Assembly (NCBI GenBank): GCA_018334795.1
Contig: JAGXLH010000083.1
Span: 1-7,064, forward strand
DNA: 7,064 bases
Direction of reading: 5' to 3'
Source: Thermoplasmatota archaeon
Lineage (GTDB): Archaea > Thermoplasmatota > E2 > DHVEG-1
A program made the translations under genes and the position numbers. How positions within the stretch are numbered: the stretch's first letter is position 1; each line of letters begins with the position of its first letter. Below the pieces are notes generated by a model, which did not search any database, was not told where the DNA came from, and saw only the letters and a program-made list of their open reading frames with translations. Shown piece by piece: positions 5,394-7,064 of the stretch.

Positions 5394-5627
5394 ATGGCGT
5401 TAAAAGTATTAGGCGCGATAGCACAAGATATTATTCTTCTCATTATTTCAGCGGTTGTTCTTGTTCTCTTTGGTTTGATTTTTTATCTTATTGACCTATG
5501 GATTATTAAATTTGCTGCTGTCGATATCTTCGGTTTAAATGTAACTGGTGATTGGCTTGTATTATCTGCTGCTATTTTATCTGCCGCTGCCATGATTGGT
5601 GGGATCGGTCGAAGTAGAAAAGCATAA
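5394..5627 (+). CDS. Small two-helix membrane protein
   Basis: 77 residues. Helix one spans about residues 8-38 (AQDIILLIISAVVLVLFGLI, continuing FYLIDLWII) and helix two about 53-71 (DWLVLSAAILSAAAMIGGIG). The short basic tail RSRKA and N-terminal Lys suggest both ends face the cytoplasm, with the loop VDIFGLNVTGDW outside. GGGGCGTGA close to the consensus GGAGGTGA lies about 7 bases before the ATG, a good translation start. It follows the transporter by about 100 bases in the same direction, and an accessory role for the transporter is possible but not shown. Family not recognised. Confidence 0.75.
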   Translation: MALKVLGAIAQDIILLIISAVVLVLFGLIFYLIDLWIIKFAAVDIFGLNVTGDWLVLSAAILSAAAMIGGIGRSRKA

Positions 5628-5642
5628 GGTTGATCCGTCATG

Positions 5643-5650
5643 TTTTTTTT
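5643..5650 (+). terminator. T-tract terminator after the two-helix membrane gene
   Basis: Eight consecutive T on the plus strand start 16 bases after the stop of the gene ending at 5627. Archaeal RNA polymerase commonly ends at such U-runs without needing a hairpin, and none is evident here. The following 5651-5789 stretch, before the next minus-strand gene, holds no gene I can support. Confidence 0.5.
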
Positions 5651-5789
5651 ACCGTGCTACGATATCATCAAGAGATAATATGTTATTTTTTTATTAGGCA
5701 TAATCTTATACATTAGTACATATTAGGATTCTTTCAGCCGGTGCATAGAAGCATGGTTAAAAAGATAATTGTTCAACATGGGATGAAGT

Positions 5790-5891
5790 TTACTCATCTG
5801 ATAACTTTTTATAACAAAATGGACAAATACGCATGAGAGTATCTTTAAGGATTTCCTCACGTTTCTTCCAATCTTTACAATTACATCTCAT
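5790..5891 (-). CDS. 33-residue CxC/CPFC mini zinc protein
   Basis: ATG 5891 to TAA 5792-5790. The product starts MRCNCKDWKKREEILKD and ends in RICPFCYKKLSDE. Cys3, Cys5, Cys23 and Cys26 give a plausible single zinc site, the CPFC half being a typical zinc-ribbon knuckle. A helix of about 15 residues separates the pairs. The start is well supported: GGAGG at 5906-5902 lies 10 bases upstream. The frame stays open further upstream but with no better start. It is the last gene before convergence with the plus-strand genes. Small stand-alone zinc ribbons in archaea often bind nucleic acid or larger proteins; the actual role is unknown. Confidence 0.75.
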   Translation of the reverse strand: MRCNCKDWKKREEILKDTLMRICPFCYKKLSDE

Positions 5892-5901
5892 TTTTTTAGT
5901 T

Positions 5902-5906
5902 CCTCC
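5902..5906 (-). promoter_or_regulatory. Ribosome binding site GGAGG of the 33-residue protein
   Basis: GGAGG on the minus strand, 10 bases before ATG 5891. It is the main evidence that this very short frame is translated, and it fixes the start. Confidence 0.65.
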
Positions 5907-5953
5907 ATTCAAATCTATAATTTGATAACAGTCCTTTTGAAAAAAGTATTACA

Positions 5954-5968
5954 AGATTCCGAATCTTC
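5954..5968. promoter_or_regulatory. AAGATTC-C-GAATCTT palindrome
   Basis: Perfect 7-base arms around one central base, about 63 bases before the start of the 33-residue zinc protein. GAGATTC recurs close by at 5985-5991. It has the geometry of a dimer-binding site but could also fold as a small RNA stem. The surrounding 5892-6059 contains only broken hydrophilic frames. Confidence 0.3.
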
Positions 5969-6059
5969 AGTCTCAACTTTTTCGAGATTCTTATGAAAAC
6001 TCAATTCCTGTTTTCTCAAATTCTTTATCAGAGATTTCAGTATTATGATGATTTTTCCC

Positions 6060-6131
6060 TTAATTATTTGAAATCGAAGATATATCTTCCTCTTTATGAA
6101 TTTTAATATTTTCCTTCAATGGATTTGTCAT
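6060..6131 (-). CDS. Possible 23-residue peptide coupled to the zinc-ribbon gene
   Basis: ATG 6131 overlaps the TGA of the preceding gene (ATGA at 6131-6128), the same coupling seen in the RHH operon. The frame encodes MTNPLKENIKIHKEEDISSI plus three residues, then TAA. Beyond the stop the same frame stays open for over 20 codons (ending KEFEKTGIEFS), and a further open stretch in another frame reaches 5915. The original gene may therefore have been longer and is now broken. Either a tiny real peptide or a pseudogene; function unknown. Confidence 0.35.
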   Translation of the reverse strand: MTNPLKENIKIHKEEDISSISNN

Positions 6132-6286
6132 GGCTCGTCTTTCTTCATCTTGTTTCTACGTTTTTCTGTTAATTCATTAATATTTATTGTATTTCTGCAT
6201 TTAGGGCAAGCTAAATACCATTGTGTTTTACCGAGATAATCCCAACTATATCCGCAATTTTCACACGTAACTTTCATATCAACCAT
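6128..6286 (-). CDS. 52-residue zinc-ribbon protein
   Basis: The product starts MVDMKVTCENCGYSWDYLG and contains YLACPKCRNTININELTE. Cys8-x2-Cys11 and Cys27-x2-Cys30 form a classical rubredoxin-like zinc ribbon of the kind used in archaeal transcription factors and small nucleic-acid-binding proteins. The C-terminus is basic (EKRRNKMKKDEP). A TATA-like box lies 22-23 bases before ATG 6286, so the mRNA may be leaderless from this Met. Met4 (6277) is an alternative with GGTTGA just before it. Its stop overlaps the start of the next short frame. The metal site is well supported, the specific role is not. Confidence 0.82.
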   Translation of the reverse strand: MVDMKVTCENCGYSWDYLGKTQWYLACPKCRNTININELTEKRRNKMKKDEP

Positions 6287-6304
6287 CTTATTTTTTTTCA
6301 CACC

Positions 6305-6312
6305 TTTTTAAA
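6305..6312 (-). promoter_or_regulatory. TATA-like box of the zinc-ribbon gene
   Basis: TTTAAAAA on the minus strand, centred about 22 bases before ATG 6286. This spacing fits a leaderless or nearly leaderless archaeal transcript. It lies within 16 bases of the stop of the 59-residue gene upstream, so readthrough from that gene is also possible. Confidence 0.4.
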
Positions 6313-6320
6313 CCCAGTAT

Positions 6321-6500
6321 CTACGTTTTTTTTAAATCAAGAAAATATTCAATCCAAGCAGTTCTAACACTAGTTATTTTTTCATGTTCTATGTAGGTCT
6401 TGAGAATGTCTTTTAATTTTTTTGTAGTTGCCATTTCTTTTAGTTGTGTTATGGTGATTGCAGTCGTTCTCTGCTTTTCCTTTTTAATGGTATTTTTCAT
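6321..6500 (-). CDS. 59-residue basic helical protein
   Basis: ATG 6500 with AAAGGAGA about 6 bases upstream, a strong translation start; TAG at 6323-6321. The sequence opens MKNTIKKEKQRTTAITITQL and continues KEMATTKKLKDILKTYIEH, EKITSVRTAWIEYFLDLKKT. It is rich in Lys/Thr and predicted mostly helical, with a short strand (TAITITQ) before the first helix. A strand plus two helices could be RHH-like, with TAITIT as the strand. But the helix spacing is long, so this is a guess. No metal motif or membrane segment. It lies between the cold-shock gene and the zinc-ribbon gene on the same strand. Confidence 0.7.
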   Translation of the reverse strand: MKNTIKKEKQRTTAITITQLKEMATTKKLKDILKTYIEHEKITSVRTAWIEYFLDLKKT

Positions 6501-6671
6501 TATATTCTCCTTTATTTCTTTCTTTTAACAATGAAATTCCTTTATTTTATTTTTTATTGTCTTATTTTTTAATATTGGGGCAAGATGTAAAACGAAATAA
6601 TTGCTAACCTCTTTCACGTTTTTCGTTTATTAGCTGTACCTCAATACATGAGATTTGTTGTTTGCAAATGT

Positions 6672-6728
6672 AAAAAGAAATAAGTATTATTTAATTTTTA
6701 TAAACCAATTTAAATTAATACTTATTTC
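6672..6728 (-). terminator. Hairpin plus U-tract terminator of the cold-shock gene
   Basis: GAAATAAGTATTA and its exact complement TAATACTTATTTC (6677-6689 and 6716-6728) form a 13-base-pair stem, extended by TTTAA/TTAAA across a one-base bulge. On the minus strand the second arm runs into TTTCTTTTT (6680-6672). It lies 21 bases past the cold-shock stop at 6750. The hairpin plus T-run suits transcription end or 3' protection. The rest of 6501-6749 holds AT-rich promoter-like sequence and no supported gene. Confidence 0.6.
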
Positions 6729-6749
6729 ATATAACTTATTGAAATCTTT

Positions 6750-6947
6750 TTAGTTATTTAATTTTTTTACATTGGTTGCATTTGGTCCCTTATCTGAAGA
6801 TTCTATTTCGTATTCAACTGGATCTCCTTCATTGATGTAAGTTCCTTCTGCAAGCGAGTTTCTATGAACAAAAATATCTTTTTCATCATCACCAAGTATG
6901 AATCCATATCCTTTTCGATCATTAAACCATTTTACTGTTCCTTTCAT
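6750..6947 (-). CDS. Cold-shock domain protein (CspA family)
   Basis: 65 residues, the standard length for a single cold-shock domain. It starts MKGTVKWFNDRKGYGFI and contains both RNA-binding motifs: RNP1 KGYGFI and RNP2 DIFVHRNSL. The GTVKWF strand and the closing GPNATNVKKL are also canonical. The five-strand OB-fold barrel binds single-stranded RNA/DNA and melts mRNA structure, typically aiding translation at low temperature. Trp7, Phe8, Phe16, Phe26 and His28 are the expected nucleic-acid-stacking residues. Such genes are scattered in archaea and mostly in mesophilic or psychrotolerant lineages, consistent with transfer from bacteria (inference). It has the strongest ribosome binding site in the window and its own terminator-like hairpin. 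Confidence 0.96.
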   Translation of the reverse strand: MKGTVKWFNDRKGYGFILGDDEKDIFVHRNSLAEGTYINEGDPVEYEIESSDKGPNATNVKKLNN

Positions 6948-6954
6948 ATGTTTG

Positions 6955-6964
6955 TCACCTCCTC
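6955..6964 (-). promoter_or_regulatory. Near-perfect ribosome binding site of the cold-shock gene
   Basis: GAGGAGGTGA on the minus strand, 7 bases before ATG 6947, matches the 16S anti-Shine-Dalgarno over its whole length. This predicts very high expression. TTTATTTA at about 6999-7006 is a possible TATA box, giving a leader of roughly 30 bases. Confidence 0.8.
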
Positions 6965-7064
6965 AGATTATTATGTCTGTGTTGAGTAAAAGAGTAGTAA
7001 ATAAAAATCTCAAAAAAATCGTAATAGCGAAATTATGGAACTTCTATCTTTATTCTTCCCAATC

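Noticed and set aside
6601..6690. Minus-strand open frame containing CIEVQLINEKRERG
   Set aside because: No start codon in a usable position and it runs into the terminator hairpin of the cold-shock gene.
7035..7064. ATG with ten open plus-strand codons (MELLSLFFPI) at the window edge
   Set aside because: Too short to judge and without a ribosome binding site. It could be a leaderless divergent gene, but nothing in the window supports that.
1..7064. CRISPR array, tRNA, rRNA, integrase or known defence genes
   Set aside because: No regularly spaced repeats, no tRNA-like cloverleaf, and no recombinase or nuclease motifs were found on either strand.

Overview
The window looks archaeal. It is AT-rich, Shine-Dalgarno motifs match the archaeal/bacterial 16S tail (best case GAGGAGGTGA before the cold-shock gene), and several genes have TATA-box-like promoters about 25 bases before a likely transcript start. 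It carries a PRC-barrel protein, a CorA of the type common in euryarchaea, a short lipoprotein and many tiny zinc-motif proteins. The presence of a cold-shock-domain gene suggests a mesophilic or cold-tolerant lineage. A Thermoplasmatota or methanogen-related euryarchaeon is my best guess, but nothing here fixes the taxon.

Layout. (1) Positions 1-1414 are a decaying zone. It holds the last 31 codons of an MscS-type mechanosensitive channel, then a corA magnesium-transporter pseudogene with three frameshifts, two in-frame stops and a lost 3' end. Next comes a broken IS transposase remnant on the opposite strand, whose truncated end meets the truncated end of corA. (2) Positions 1353-2179 form a minus-strand run of very small genes: a 49-residue ribbon-helix-helix regulator, a CxxC/CxxC zinc-motif protein, a highly charged protein, and two more short frames. 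Three of the junctions are ATGA start/stop overlaps. A TGTAATA-A-TATTACA palindrome sits just inside the regulator's TATA box and is a likely autoregulatory operator. (3) Positions 2216-3484 run on the plus strand: a PRC-barrel protein divergent from the regulator operon, a four-helix membrane protein, and a lipoprotein. (4) Positions 3485-3867 are non-coding, with a possible multibranch RNA fold, an (AT)8 tract and a palindrome close to the next start. (5) Positions 3868-5627 hold a full-length sodium:neurotransmitter-symporter family transporter and a two-helix membrane protein. (6) Positions 5790-6947 run on the minus strand: a cold-shock protein with a hairpin/U-tract terminator, a basic 59-residue protein, a zinc-ribbon protein coupled to a 23-codon frame, and a 33-residue CxC/CPFC protein.

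The intact genes are mostly envelope proteins (transporter, lipoprotein, small membrane proteins) plus small nucleic-acid-binding or zinc proteins. No classical defence system, CRISPR array, integrase, tRNA or rRNA is visible. The most interesting part is the small-protein operon under a likely RHH operator, together with three unrelated-looking mini zinc proteins within about 4.5 kb.
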